DNA of 64,000 nt from the NCBI GenBank assembly GCA_903813345.2, contig CAIIXF020000002.1, positions 34,616,109 to 34,680,108 of the forward strand, read 5' to 3'. Below are positions 44,881 through 55,330 of this stretch, one piece after another. Each line of letters begins with the position of its first letter. Positions within the stretch are counted from its first letter, which is position 1. A model generated the notes under the pieces. That model saw nothing but the letters and a program-made list of their open reading frames with translations. It made no database searches and was not told where the DNA came from. Source of the DNA: Owenia fusiformis. Lineage: Eukaryota > Annelida > Polychaeta > Sabellida > Oweniidae. The position numbers and the translations under genes are program-made.

Positions 44881-45507
44881 TTTTGCCACATACGCTACAG
44901 ATAATTTTTGTTTTATTTCCATTATGAAACTCTGCATGTTCCATCAGGTATTTCCTACAAGTGAATTGTTTGTCGCAGAAAAAACATCCAAATATCTTCG
45001 TTTGTTTGTTCTCTTTGCATATTTTTTCATGATGACTCCGCGTTCCAGCCCATGAAAATGTTTTCTCACAATATTTACACTTGTGGTGTTTAGTGGTGTC
45101 GTGCATTACCATATGTGCATCATAAGTTGTCTTGAATACAAATTTTTTTGGCACGTCACATATCGTGCACACATATTTAGCTTCTCTCTGTTCATGTTTC
45201 AACGCAACATGTCTCTGTAACCCACTCGCACTTGTGAATTCTTTCTCACATTGGTCACACTTAACTTTTCCTCCACAATGCTTAAATTTGTGATGTTCAC
45301 TCAGTCTATATTTATCGGCATAACTTTTTCCACATATGTGGCAATTATATCTTCTCGTCTGCTGGTGCAGCTGCATATGACGAGTCAAATTATATGTGAT
45401 ATTTGTCGTATAAGAACAATGATGGCACTTTTTCATACTTGTGTCACATGGTTTCTTTGGTGTGCTATCATCTGTGATGGTGTTTGAGTGTTCCAAAGAT
45501 TTTGGTT
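44780..45507 (-). CDS. Alternative C-terminal exon: 7 zinc fingers with repeat-encoded tail
   Basis: The acceptor tcttttctatttcag precedes 45507; phase-1 entry gives E-P-K-S-L-E-H-S-N-T-I-T-D-D. Seven units parallel the 43589 exon: C-H-H-C-S-Y, C-H-I-C-G-K, C-D-Q-C-E-K, C-T-I-C-D-V-P-K-K, C-K-Y-C-E-K-T-F-S-W (C2HC), C-F-F-C-D-K, C-S-V-C-G-K. After the last finger the frame runs into a 24-bp minisatellite, giving the repeated tail V-H-K-D-N-K-E-Q, then stops. Length 728, in frame. The nearest alternative exon to the shared N-terminus. Confidence 0.89.
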
Positions 45508-46054
45508 CTGAAATAGAAAAGAAAATAATTTAATCATTCCTGTTTCTCTGTCTTAACTAGTAGCCGAGGAGTTCCTTCTCCAAAATACACCTCCTGTCAT
45601 ATCAAGATTTCAGGTGCAGTTTGCCTCTGTCGGGAGTCAGGCATAAACTAGCTAAAAAAGAATTATTACCTTATTAACATAGTGCTACTATTTTCACGTA
45701 AGCCATCAAATTCAGCTTCATCAACAAGTGATTTCAAGTTTCAAGCAATCTTTATATTCTATCTCGAGTTAATTTTGACGTGAAATATAAAATTTTGAGT
45801 TGAACTTCCATCTGGATGTAGGCTTGTGTCTTAGATGTAATTTGCTTAAGTTCTTAGAAAATATTGTGTCCCTTTTATATGAACTACTCTTCTACTAAAA
45901 GAGCGGTCTAGAGCGCTGGACAAGCCAAGCTAGGTGCTGTGCCATAACCATGGGGGTGTGCGTTCGAGACTTGTGAGATCCTTGTGTTAAGTCAATCATG
46001 TATATTTGCAAGTTTCTGGTTAAAGCCCTTTTTTGATTTGGTTGTTACATTCCT
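45508..46054. other. Intron, includes a SINE candidate
   Basis: Apart from the element at 45898-46000, AT-rich with no exon recognised. Confidence 0.4.
45898..46000 (+). mobile_element. tRNA-derived SINE candidate
   Basis: The plus strand reads gcggtctagagcgctggac, resembling a tRNA A-box region, and 50 bases on gtgcgttcgagacttgtgag with a B-box-like gttcgagac. The GC content is raised against the surroundings. It is suggestive of a SINE head; folding was not done. Confidence 0.5.
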
Positions 46055-46059
46055 TCTAA

Positions 46060-48262
46060 CAGTGGAGACGATAACCCCATTTAACGTGTAACACGGAGAT
46101 TGCCATTTTGCACGTCAATTGACGTGAATCACGCCAATAAGCAGAATGTCCATTGTAATTCATAATTTGAAACACCAGGTTAATTAGAAGACCCAGTATT
46201 TACTATATATACAATCTAAGTAATATTTCTTTTATAATACGTATATTTAGGTAAACATTAATGATATATTAAATCCAAGGGGAGTATTTCATTCCAAAAT
46301 TGTGGAGAAAATGCCGTTCAATCTTGTGAATTTTCTGTCAACCGAACTTGCATTCTTGGAAAGTCTAAATCGATCGATGGAACGCTTTTTATTGCATTTT
46401 CTTCAAGTATTTAATCTAATCTAGCACTTGTATGTAGGAATTCGCGATCCTATGTGGGAATTTTGCGCTAAAACTAATCAAAGTTACCTCTCACGAATCC
46501 TAGAAAAACGCCATATTGGAATTAGTAATACTTCTTCAATTGCCTAGATATCGTCTTTCCGACGGGTTTTAGGACAAAATTGGTACTGACCCGATGGTAT
46601 TTTAATCTTTTAACACAACGTGAGCCCCAATTCCGAGAAAAGACCACTGGAAATCACTAAAATGGGGTCTACTTTCCCTCTTCTTTTTGACCGGAAGTGT
46701 TTTCCTGACCTCGATGTGTTGCTGATTTTTTCGTTTTTTTCATGGCTGGATTTAGTTTTTAAACCTTCTTTGCAATGATCTAATGATTACCTTAAATGAA
46801 TTATAAAAAATTTAAATTCATTTCCTCATTAGATCAGAATTTATTAGTTTTCTTTCCATCGTTTGTTTACTTCCGGTTTGCTGTTGAATAAATATTTCTT
46901 GTAAACATTGACGTATGCACATCATAATAGTTGTTAGTTCAAAATGCAACCCGGACAATAGCAAGTGTTTATGATTATAACCAGAACAACGGCAACGCCA
47001 AAGCGTAGCGAATCCCATCGAACAGAAATGGCTGGCATTTTTACAAACGAAGCGCAAATATCATAAAACAACACACCAGAAAGGCCACCATTTTCAAAAT
47101 GGTTGCTCACTAGCCAAGTTGTCATCAGAAGAAATAATATGCTTTTAAGTAGCCACCTCTAAAATTTTTGAAAAATCGCACACATGCTTGTAAAATAACA
47201 CACATAAAAATGGTGGCCATTTTTCAAAATGGCCGACTACTCCCTAAAGTTTTATTAGACAATGTGCCATGCTTAAAGTATTCACATATCAATTATGAAC
47301 AAAATCGCTCCACTACTTTTCGAGTTATAGTAAAATACGTTAAAATGGCGGCCATTTTTGAAAATTGTTTTCAAAATGGCCGCCTTCTACCAAAAGTGTC
47401 ATAGGACAGTGTGCCATGCTTATAGTATTCACATACCAAATATGAACAAAATCGCTCCACTACTTTTCGAGTTATAGTAAAATACGTTAAAATGGCGGCC
47501 ATTTTGAAAAATGGCCACCTTCTACCAAAAGTGTCTTTAGACAGTGTGCAATGCTTATAGTATCCACATACCAAATATGAACAAAATCGCTCCACTACTT
47601 TTTGAGTTACAGCAAAAATCGTAAAATGACGAGTAAAGGCCGCCATTTTTCAAGATGGCTGCCATGTGCTTCTTTAATATCTACATTTGTAGCATTATTA
47701 ACGTCCTTTATAATTTTTTTACATTTAAAACATATTGCTATTACAGTGTACATATTGCACCTAAATTACTGTAAATCGGCTTTCGAGCAGAACTTCTAAC
47801 CCCATAGGGTATATGTGTACAAAATATGAACAAAATCTGGCCAACCGTATTTGAGTTATTGCCCGGACGGACGGACAGACGGACGGACGGACGGACGGAC
47901 GTACGTACAGACGTACGTACGTACGGACGGACGGACGGACGGACGGACGGAGGCGTTCCCTATATCCCTCCGAACTTCGTTCGATGGGATAACTATAACA
48001 TACGATGCAGATCATGATTTACCCACGTAGTTTCCCAGTTTATAACTGCCTGTCGTCCTGCCGATAATATGTGAAACTATTACAAGATAATAGTTTGCAC
48101 GTCAATTGTCGTGCAAAATATTGCACGTCACTTGACGGACATGACGGCAATTGTCGTTATTATCTATTGACATGCGCACTTATGCTTCATAATTTCACGT
48201 CAATTGTCGTGCAACATGGCAATTGCCGTACTTCACGTTAAATGGGGTCATCGTCTCCACTG
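46060..48262. mobile_element. 2.2-kb TIR element with a nested repeat
   Basis: The left end cagtggagacgataacccca and the right end tggggtcatcgtctccactg are inverted repeats that extend about 75 bp with mismatches (ttgcacgtcaattgacgtgaa in both). The flanks share the 5-bp direct repeat tctaa (46055-46059 and 48263-48267). The inner ends carry further palindromic words such as gcacgtcaattgtcgtgc. There is no transposase. The superfamily is not clear; CACTA-like or Transib-like are possibilities. Confidence 0.75.
46979..47992. mobile_element. ~1.1-kb non-coding repeat, copy 2, nested in 46060-48262
   Basis: Same start (aaccagaacaacggcaacgc) and end (ccctccgaacttcgttcgat) as 5003-6173, in direct orientation. 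It has about one internal ~145-bp unit fewer than copy 1 and a longer acgg/acgt microsatellite (47864-47950). Nested position shows it is younger than the outer element. Confidence 0.78.
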
Positions 48263-48267
48263 TCTAA

Positions 48268-49690
48268 AATGGTTCAATGAGGTCGTGTAATGCCGCAGTT
48301 ATTAAGTAGCCACGTCAATTATCTCCCATTCAGTCAGGTACTGTACTTAACCAAGTGTGGCATCTTAAGATTTAGACATCTCCCCCTCTCACTCTCTGTC
48401 TATCCATCCATCCATCTATCCATCCATCAATCCAACTTTCTCTTATTTTGAATTCACAAACTCCAAGTCCATTTCAGCTCATTGACTACTTGCTAGTACA
48501 ACAGCCAACATTTACAATCAATATATTTACTCATGAAGAAGCCCATTATTTAATCATTATTACAGCATGCTGCAAATATTATAATGGCTTCATTAGTAAT
48601 AGCACACAGTAAACCTCCATCTATATACATCCATACAGTTCTTTTATCCAATATTTAGCACATTTTCCATCCTATATGCATGTACCTAGTTCAGTGTTAA
48701 AATCTTGAAATGTGAATATCTGTCAATCCAAACAACTTCCCAATCCAATCAACTTGCCAGTTCAGTTTAATGTATAATCATTCTGCATCCAGTTAAAAGA
48801 ATGTGATCCGCCAGTTTTACTGTAGTACTGGTTTGTAGTTAAAGAGCCAAACTTCCATCGTCTTATGTACATATTTCTAAGTACCATGCAAGATTGCAAG
48901 GATAAGACAACTGCTATTTCATAATAAAAACATAAGCTATGTTTATGTCAGTATGGGCTGGACACATCATTGATAATTCAATTATCAAATGATCAAATTG
49001 AATAGTCATCGAAAATATAACTATTATAGATTTTAGTCTCCTTGCCATTTGTCCAGGGCTTTATCCAACACAGGGAGAAGTAGTATGTCTTCATAACATA
49101 ACCCAGAGAAGGCTTACTTTTGACTCCACCATGCATTGTAATTATCTAACTAATTAATTACTTTAATTGACTAAAGCACTTCTGTAGACCTTAATCATCA
49201 ACTAAATCATACTAGTGTAATATTAGGAACCTGGGCAAATATCAATATTTTTATAAAGAAAATTCTTTATTACAGAATCAGCGTATTCAGAAAAGCATAT
49301 AGACAGACATTTTTGTCTATTTGTCATTTAAATGGATGCATCACAAAAAACACATTGATGTTCAACCAGGTCCCTTGTATTACAATCCTTATAAAGTTAG
49401 TTAGTAGCCCTGTAAAGTTAGTTAGTAAACTAGTCCTTGTATTGGTCTCAAGAACCAATGTATTTATTTGAGAACCAGCGTTAAAATTATCCCTTTGTAG
49501 ATGTCTGTTCAAAACGCTTGCAACTCTCATGCTTTAATAGTTTCAGATATTAAAAAAAATTGAGGACGCTTTAAAATGCCCTCTAACATTCTAGTATACT
49601 TAAATTGTGAACTTTAAACTTACATTTTACATAAGAGAATTACATATTTGTTATAAAACAGTGATAGAATATATCGACATGTAAAGGAAC
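48268..49690. other. Intron, nothing recognised
   Basis: AT-rich, with a (ccat)n run at 48405-48435. No exon of the locus or independent gene was recognised. Confidence 0.4.
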
Positions 49691-50320
49691 AACAACCAGA
49701 GTTTATGACGAAGCATTCACAAAGAATGAATTTTCAACTGGGAACAAATAGATTTTCAACAACTGGGTAGAAATGGATTTTCAAGTGGTAACAAATGATT
49801 TTCAACTGGAAACAAATGGATTTTCAAATGTGAGCAAATGGATTTTCAACTGGGAGCAAACATATTTTCAACCCAGGGTACAAATAGATTTTCAAATGTG
49901 AACAAATGGATTTCAACTTAACTGGGAGCAAACAGATTTTCAACTGAGAGCAAATAGATTTTCAACTGAGGAAAATGGATTTTCAGCTGGAAGCAAATGG
50001 ATTTTCAACTGGGAGCAAATGGATTTTCAACTGGATACAAATAAATTTTTAACTGGGAGTGATTAGATTTTCAACTAGGAACAAATAGATTTTCAAATGG
50101 GAACAAGTAGATTTTCAAGCAAAAAGGGGATTTTCAACTGGGAGCAAATGGATTTTCACCTGGATACAAATAAATTTTCAACTGGGAGCAAATGAATTTT
50201 CAACTGGGTACAAGTAGATTTTCAAATGGGAACAAGTAGATTTTCAAGCAAAAATTGGATTTTCAACTGGGAGCAAATGAATTTCCAACTGGGTACAAAT
50301 AGATTTTTCTATTAACTGTG
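49690..50320. repeat. Degenerate ~22-bp minisatellite (gattttcaactgggagcaaatg)
   Basis: About 25 imperfect copies of a 20-23 bp unit around ggattttcaactgggagcaa. Unit length varies, so no open frame is maintained. It lies in the intron just downstream of the last shared exon. Confidence 0.85.
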
Positions 50321-51039
50321 TTGCTTCAATGCTTTAAAACTCCCGTACCAGTACTTTCCCATCTAATTTTCATGAAATATTAAATTTCTTTTTAATACTC
50401 TCTTAAAGAAAAGGTATGGACATGGCTCATATTGTGTGTTTGTGCCTCTTCACTTCTTTGTTACAAGACTTATTGCTTGTCATCAGTATCTGGAGCATCA
50501 TTCTTCATGTGCTATATTCTATCACTGGTCACCAACTCAAAATATCTATGAGTATACTACACAAGATTTACTGTATTGTTACATGTAGTGTATGTATAAA
50601 GATAATCTGTGATTGTGTGTTATATTGTACATTTATGTTTTGAAGTGTAGGAATCACATATTTTATGTTACAAAGTGTTGTTTTCACACTGTTAAGAGTT
50701 TGAAATGATGTTCTTATATATTTAGACAGTCTTACAGTTTACTCCCATTCCCGGAGAGAAGTCATTCCATCTTCAAATTTTCACTGACAAAATGATTTAA
50801 TATTCATAATAATATAAAAACCCTCAAGAGAATAGTAAATGAAGTTAGTAATCTGCATTAATTGTAACCCATAATAATAATTACATGTATGTCTGTTTTT
50901 CCATAAAAAGTTATTCAAGATGAGACCGTGGAGTAACATAGGGCAAATGAGTGTGATGTGGCTAGATGATTGTGAGTGTGTGAATGTCTATGTTTAAAAG
51001 ATATTTTGAGTTGGCCTGAGTAAATAAGATTATATTCAC
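50321..51039. other. Start of the first long intron
   Basis: AT-rich sequence downstream of the donor at 51040. All alternative acceptors lie beyond it. No finger motif was recognised. Confidence 0.4.
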
Positions 51040-51351
51040 CTGTATTCTGATCTGCTTGATTATTAGCTGAAGTATCTAATGTGTCGTCTCCCATCCAGCT
51101 CGCTCCCGCAGTTGAATCTTCATCATAACCCCCTCCCCCATCCTCTTCCTCATCATCATCATCCCCTAGTTCAATAGTTATAGGTTCTTCTTTTTCTTGT
51201 TTAATGTTTATATTGTCCATGTTTTGATTATCATTAGCACCGGGGGTTTGGTCAAGTTTGGGTTGTTTTTCTGTGGAATGTCCGGGAGTGTCTTGTTGCG
51301 TGTCTTCAGAGAGGGATCGTTTAATGCGTTTGGGGGAAGACGGAGGCTCTT
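51040..51351 (-). CDS. Shared exon B of the zinc-finger locus (NLS-like, SUMO-like, acidic)
   Basis: The acceptor gtatttaatgtccattttcag precedes 51351 and the donor AATACAG|gtgaata follows 51040. 312 nt carry phase 1 in and out. It encodes E-E-P-P-S-S-P-K-R-I-K-R (NLS-like), a polar stretch, I-K-Q-E-K-E-E-P (psi-K-x-E sumoylation-type motif) and an acidic run G-D-D-D-D-E-E-E-D followed by glycines. There is no finger. It ends ...Q-N-T plus one G, and every alternative acceptor supplies the two bases that complete that codon. Disordered regulatory segment between N-terminal block and DNA-binding tail; function is inferred. Confidence 0.87.
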
Positions 51352-51556
51352 CTGAAAATGGACATTAAATACACAGTTACTACAAGAATAAAGTAGAAGT
51401 GGAGACTTCATACTGACATTACTGTAAACACTGTATCAAATAAAATTCATATTATTATGATGCTTAAACTATTACATGTTGAATATAAAAAACTGATGAA
51501 CATATCTTTATTTATTTGTTTTAACATCTTAAAATTACGTATAATAAAAAAGTCAC

Positions 51557-52052
51557 CTTTTATTGTTAACCCTTCAGTTGCCACAACTACACCACCTGGG
51601 GTAACTTGAGTAGCAGTAGGCACAGGAGGGTTAATTTCAGTCCGTGAGTTGTACACATAAGGGCTGGCTGGATGAGTTGTAGTTGCAGATCTGTGAACAT
51701 TGTCTCTATTATTCATCTGTCTTTTCCTCTGTGTTGGAGTACTGTGAAGGGGTCTTTGGGGAAGTGTCTCGGGAAATGATTCGATTGCTTCATTACTTGG
51801 ATAATACGCAGATGATTGTTCATTTTCTGTTGACCAGTTTGTTGTTGTTTCGGGTGTTTCTTGTGAAATCATTGGTTTCATTATGGTCCTATGCATTTTT
51901 ACGACAATCTCTTTAGCTTCATCACCAGGAGATACACATATTATCCCATCGATCTCCAATGAACGATTGAACACAACATTTTGTGTGCATAGTTTCAACA
52001 CAGCATCTTGTATTAGTTGTGCGAGCATTGCATTTGTAGAACCCATTGTCAT
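51557..52052 (-). CDS. Shared exon A of the zinc-finger locus: start codon and N-terminal block
   Basis: The start codon at 52052-52050 follows an in-frame TAG at 52085-52083 and is followed by a second ATG two codons on; context gccATGaca is good. The donor is ATAAAAG|gtgact after 51557. 165 codons plus one base. Residues ~8-60 (L-A-Q-L-I-Q-D-A-V-L-K-L-C, F-N-R-S-L-E-I-D-G-I-I-C-V) look like a short helical then strand-like block; the rest is Ser/Thr/Pro/Asn-rich and probably disordered. I do not recognise it as BTB, KRAB or SCAN. It may be an oligomerisation or cofactor-binding domain, by analogy with other multi-terminus loci. Confidence 0.83.
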
Positions 52053-52141
52053 GGCAGTGGCCTTAAGGGGACTCTTCTTATTCTAAGTCACCTTTGATTT
52101 AGCAGGGCGAGCAAAGCAACAAGACTGCTGTGAGTTCTCAC
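52053..52141 (-). promoter_or_regulatory. 5' UTR part of shared exon A with upstream splice acceptor
   Basis: A polypyrimidine acceptor tttatgatttttag ends at 52142 (minus sense), so the exon probably starts at 52141 and is preceded by a non-coding 5' exon. In-frame TAG at 52085-52083 closes the frame upstream of the start codon. Confidence 0.6.
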
Positions 52142-52591
52142 CTAAAAATCATAAAAAATAAAACAAATGAGTGGAAAATAACTGCACAATATGTCTTATA
52201 AAAATACTTTACAGTTTGGACCATATATAAATGAATACATGTAATTGAATTTCTTTCACCATTTCCAAACCATGGTGGTTTGAAAGCCCACAGTATCCAA
52301 CTTTAATTATTGAAGAAACTCCCGGAAAAATGTTCACTCTTCTTCATTTTCATTCAGTGTACTTTTCAAAATGAGGCTCTGACCGTTTACACAGAAAATC
52401 ATGTTTCATTTCTCTGCAAATTAAACTGGTTTTAATCAAAATACAAGGAAAATTCAACTCTTTAGTGCAAGAAAGGTAAGTACAGACATTTCTTTATATA
52501 CATGGGGCATTTTGAATCATTTTTAAGCAAAAGGGCTGAGATTTTAGTACAATTAAAGCTTTGTTTTTTTTAATTTCCATTTTCCTTTGGC

Positions 52592-52708
52592 AGGGGTTTC
52601 ATTAGCAGCAGTTTTAAATTAACTCTTCCATGTTTAATTTATGATTTCCATTAATTTTGCCTGTTTTTATTTATTTAGCCCATTGTGAGAAACTCTAGCG
52701 AAACCCCT
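52592..52708. mobile_element. Small dispersed repeat, copy 2 (partner 24653-24823)
   Basis: Begins caggggtttcattagca and ends ctctagcgaaacccct with near-inverted ends. Shares the interior with 24653-24823. Confidence 0.65.
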
Positions 52709-52889
52709 ATTTAGCCCTATTTGGGGTGATCAAATTTTTCTGTCAAAAAGTCTTATGTGTGGCGCTCTTAATTTATGTGTGGCGTAAAATAAATCATAAT
52801 ATGTGGAGCAGGCGCCAGGTAGAACACGGATAAATGTTATTTGCATAGAGGGCAAATATGCCTGTTGCATCTTAAATAAATAGAAATAG

Positions 52890-53015
52890 TCTCCCTATTT
52901 CCCCAGGACAATAGCTAAATGGAACACTCTACCTGGTGACACCTTAGACTGTGACAGTCTAAGTAGTTTTAACACATCATACTATGCCTATGTCAATAAC
53001 TACAATTAAATAGGT
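52890..53015 (+). mobile_element. LINE 3' end fragment (degraded RT C-terminus)
   Basis: The plus strand reads P-R-T-I-A-K-W-N-T-L-P-G-D, D-S-L-S-S-F-N-T-S-Y-Y-A-Y-V-N-N then stop. This is the standard C-terminal end of CR1/L2-like LINE reverse transcriptases. One frameshift lies before it. A second copy follows at 53150-53362. Confidence 0.75.
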
Positions 53016-53149
53016 GTGTTTTTAATATAAATCTATGTTTTAATGTAAAAGGTCCCCAGTGCACAGCAACAAGCTTGCACTACTAGTAAAGAGGGGAGAT
53101 GTCAATGCGGAAGCAGAAAAGGAAAGCAGAACCTAGCAGCCATCGACAT

Positions 53150-53465
53150 GCCTCCATACTTCCGCCAACAGATCAATAACAACACTAGGTTCTAAGTTCA
53201 TACAACCATCAACTAGAACGGATGCATACAAATTAAGCTATTTCCCTAGGACAATAGCTAAATGGAACACTCTACCTGGTGACATATTAGACTGTGACAG
53301 TCTAAGTAGTTTTAAATCATCATACTATGCCTATGTCAATAACTGCAATTAAATAGGTGTGTTTTTAATATAGATCTATGTTTTAATGTAAAGGGTCCCA
53401 AGTGCACAGCAACAAGCCTGCACTACTGGTAAAGAGGGGTAATGTCAATGCGGTAGCCTGACAGT
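53150..53465 (+). mobile_element. LINE 3' end fragment, second copy
   Basis: The plus strand carries F-P-R-T-I-A-K-W-N-T-L-P-G-D-I-L-D-C-D-S and the same Y-Y-A-Y-V-N-N-C-N-stop end, preceded by Q-I-N-N-N-T-R-F and stop-broken sequence. The 3' UTR (gtcccaagtgcacagcaacaa) matches the first copy. Either two insertions or a tandem duplication of one. Confidence 0.75.
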
Positions 53466-53606
53466 CGCCCCAGGGTATTTCAACATAAAGGGACTTCCTA
53501 GGGGGGTACAGGGGCCAACCCCAATTTTAATGAGTTACAAACCATAGATCTATTTTTAAATGTTAAGGTTTTAAATTATATTCTATTCAAATTCTATCAC
53601 TGTTAA

Positions 53607-54359
53607 GGTGATATAGAAGTTAACAGGAAATGACAAAACAGGAAGCGACAAAAATTGTTGCATTTTTAGACATTTTTTGAACAAAGATAACAGAGTTCTG
53701 TTTTGACCTCCAGTCAATTCAACTAGTTCCAAAAACCATTTACAGGTCCAGGATCACAATGTTCATGGTCAGAATGACCCTAAACATGATGAAATAAAGT
53801 TTTCAGCCCTCTGAAAATGTGACTGAAAAATAGCTAAAAGAAGGAGGTAGGAAAGGTCACTGAACAGAATCTTTCGAATTTTTCAGAAAATGTGCCCAAT
53901 ATCTTGCTCTAAATGATACAATCTTTGAAAATTTGATATCATTCATAGAAAAAGAAAAAAATGAAAAAACTGATTTGAAAAGCGATCTATTTTCCTTTTT
54001 ATGCCTGCCATTTTGTTTCAGACAATTTTCTAAAATTTCAAAGATTGTATCAGTTAGAGCATTATATTGGGCACATTTTCTGAAAAATTCAAAAGATTTT
54101 GTTCAGTGACCTTCCCTTGCTCCTACTTTTAGCGTTTTTTCAGTCACACTTTCAAAGGGCTAAAAAGGTTATTGCATCATGTTTAGGATCATTCTGACCA
54201 AGCACATTGTGATCCTGGTCATGTAAATGATATATGGAAATAGTTAAATTGACTGGAGGTCAAAACAGAACTCTGTTATCTTTGTTCAAAAAATGTCTAA
54301 AAATTCAAATTTTTTGTCACTTCCTGTTTCGTCATTTCCTGTTAACTTCCATGGCACCT
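53607..54359. mobile_element. Foldback element, ~750 bp, flanked by TTAA
   Basis: Two long inverted arms (left from ggtgatatagaagttaacag, right ending ctgttaacttccatggcacc) surround a short centre near 53960-54010; the arms contain aacagagttctgttttgacc and its complement. TTAA flanks both ends (53603-53606 and 54360-54363). TTAA duplication suggests piggyBac-type or Kolobok mobilisation; no transposase is present. Confidence 0.85.
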
Positions 54360-54417
54360 TAAATTATATATCTGCTTTATATGGGCTTATTAGCCTTTTG
54401 CAGATTATCGACATAGA

Positions 54418-54846
54418 CAAAGATAAGATAAGATAAGATAAGAAAAACACCGGCTTGTAGGCTTATGTAGCCTTTTGCCTGTATGGGTGTGTGTATTTGG
54501 TATACACATCAAGTCAATTTTTGGCGTATTTTCAATTAAGGCTTATGCTCCCAGTCTAATTTCAGTGGGTGGCTGTACCAATGGTCATCCAACCTGTTCT
54601 TGAACTGGTCAACACTTTTTGCTTGGATAACATATTCAGGCAGTTTGTTCCAGGGTGATATGACTCTGTTGGAAAAGAAATGCTGCCTCGTGTTAAGTCT
54701 ACAGTGTTGTCGTTTTAGGTACATTGTGTGTCCTCTTGCTGGTTGTCTTGTTATATTGTTCAATTGAGGAAAGATAGTCTTGGGGTTGATGTCGTAGAAG
54801 TTGTTCATGATCTTGTACATCTCAATCATGTCTCCTCGTAACCTTC
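54418..54846 (-). mobile_element. 5'-truncated LINE 3' end with AGATA microsatellite tail
   Basis: The minus strand from about 54846 reads L-R-G-D-M-I-E-M-Y-K-I-M-N-N, then R-Q-H-F-F-S-N-R-V-I-S-P-W-N-K-L-P-E-Y-V-I-Q-A, S-V-D-Q-F-K-N-R-L-D-D-H-W, a normal LINE RT C-terminus with a stop at 54536. An (agata)n tract at 54418-54445 forms the 3' end, as in CR1/L2-type elements. 5' truncated. Confidence 0.85.
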
Positions 54847-54899
54847 TAAATGCTAAAGGGAAACTTATTGAAAAAAAAATTGCTCAAAAAAGGGGACAC

Positions 54900-55330
54900 C
54901 CATCCCCCACATTCGAACGTCCATGGCTAGAGCCAATGTAAATAGCTTTCAGTGCCTTGATCAAGCAGTGTCGCATGATCGACAAACAACATCAAACAAA
55001 AGATTTGAAAAACGCCAACGGTGACCTACTTTTAGAAATCGCATAATGCACGGGAAATAAGCAACATCTGCCCGTCACATTTTACATATTTGATACTGAT
55101 ATTATAGAGATTGTTTATGCATTGAGTTTCATTTGTGAAGATTCATACTTACGATGAAATAAACAAATGTTCGAAAGCACTTTTTACCAGTGCGATCTTT
55201 CTAAGTTGGGGCGTGTCATGAAATTACAATTAGATCCAGAACGAGGCTATTCCGCTAGAAATATGAACGCGCCATTATGCCAGCGTTCGTACTTTTTAGA
55301 GTACATGATGTACAAGATAACTTTTTTATT
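54900..55330 (-). promoter_or_regulatory. Possible 5' non-coding exon and promoter of the zinc-finger locus
   Basis: On the minus strand a strong donor, tttcatc|gtaagtatg, follows 55153. No open frame leads into it, so it could end a 5' UTR exon that joins the acceptor at 52142. The region has more C and G than its surroundings (gaacgcgccattatgccagcgttcgt). No TATA or Inr could be assigned. Confidence 0.3.

Noticed and set aside
43896-44927. Plus-strand frames rich in Y-P-Y-A-L and S-L-C
   Set aside because: Antisense translation of the 24-bp minisatellite and of the finger exon at 44780-45507.
2030-45507. Each finger ORF as a separate small gene starting at its own ATG
   Set aside because: Many ATGs lie upstream of the acceptor (intron) or inside fingers, two exons have no Met at all, and the uniform phase is explained only by splicing to a shared exon.
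47826-48017. Short frames rich in RTDGRTDG or SVRPSVRPSV (also 5947-6225)
   Set aside because: Translations of the acgg/tacg microsatellite at the end of the 1.1-kb repeat, not genes.
51683-52086. Plus-strand frames opposite shared exon A
   Set aside because: Antisense shadows of the N-terminal coding exon.
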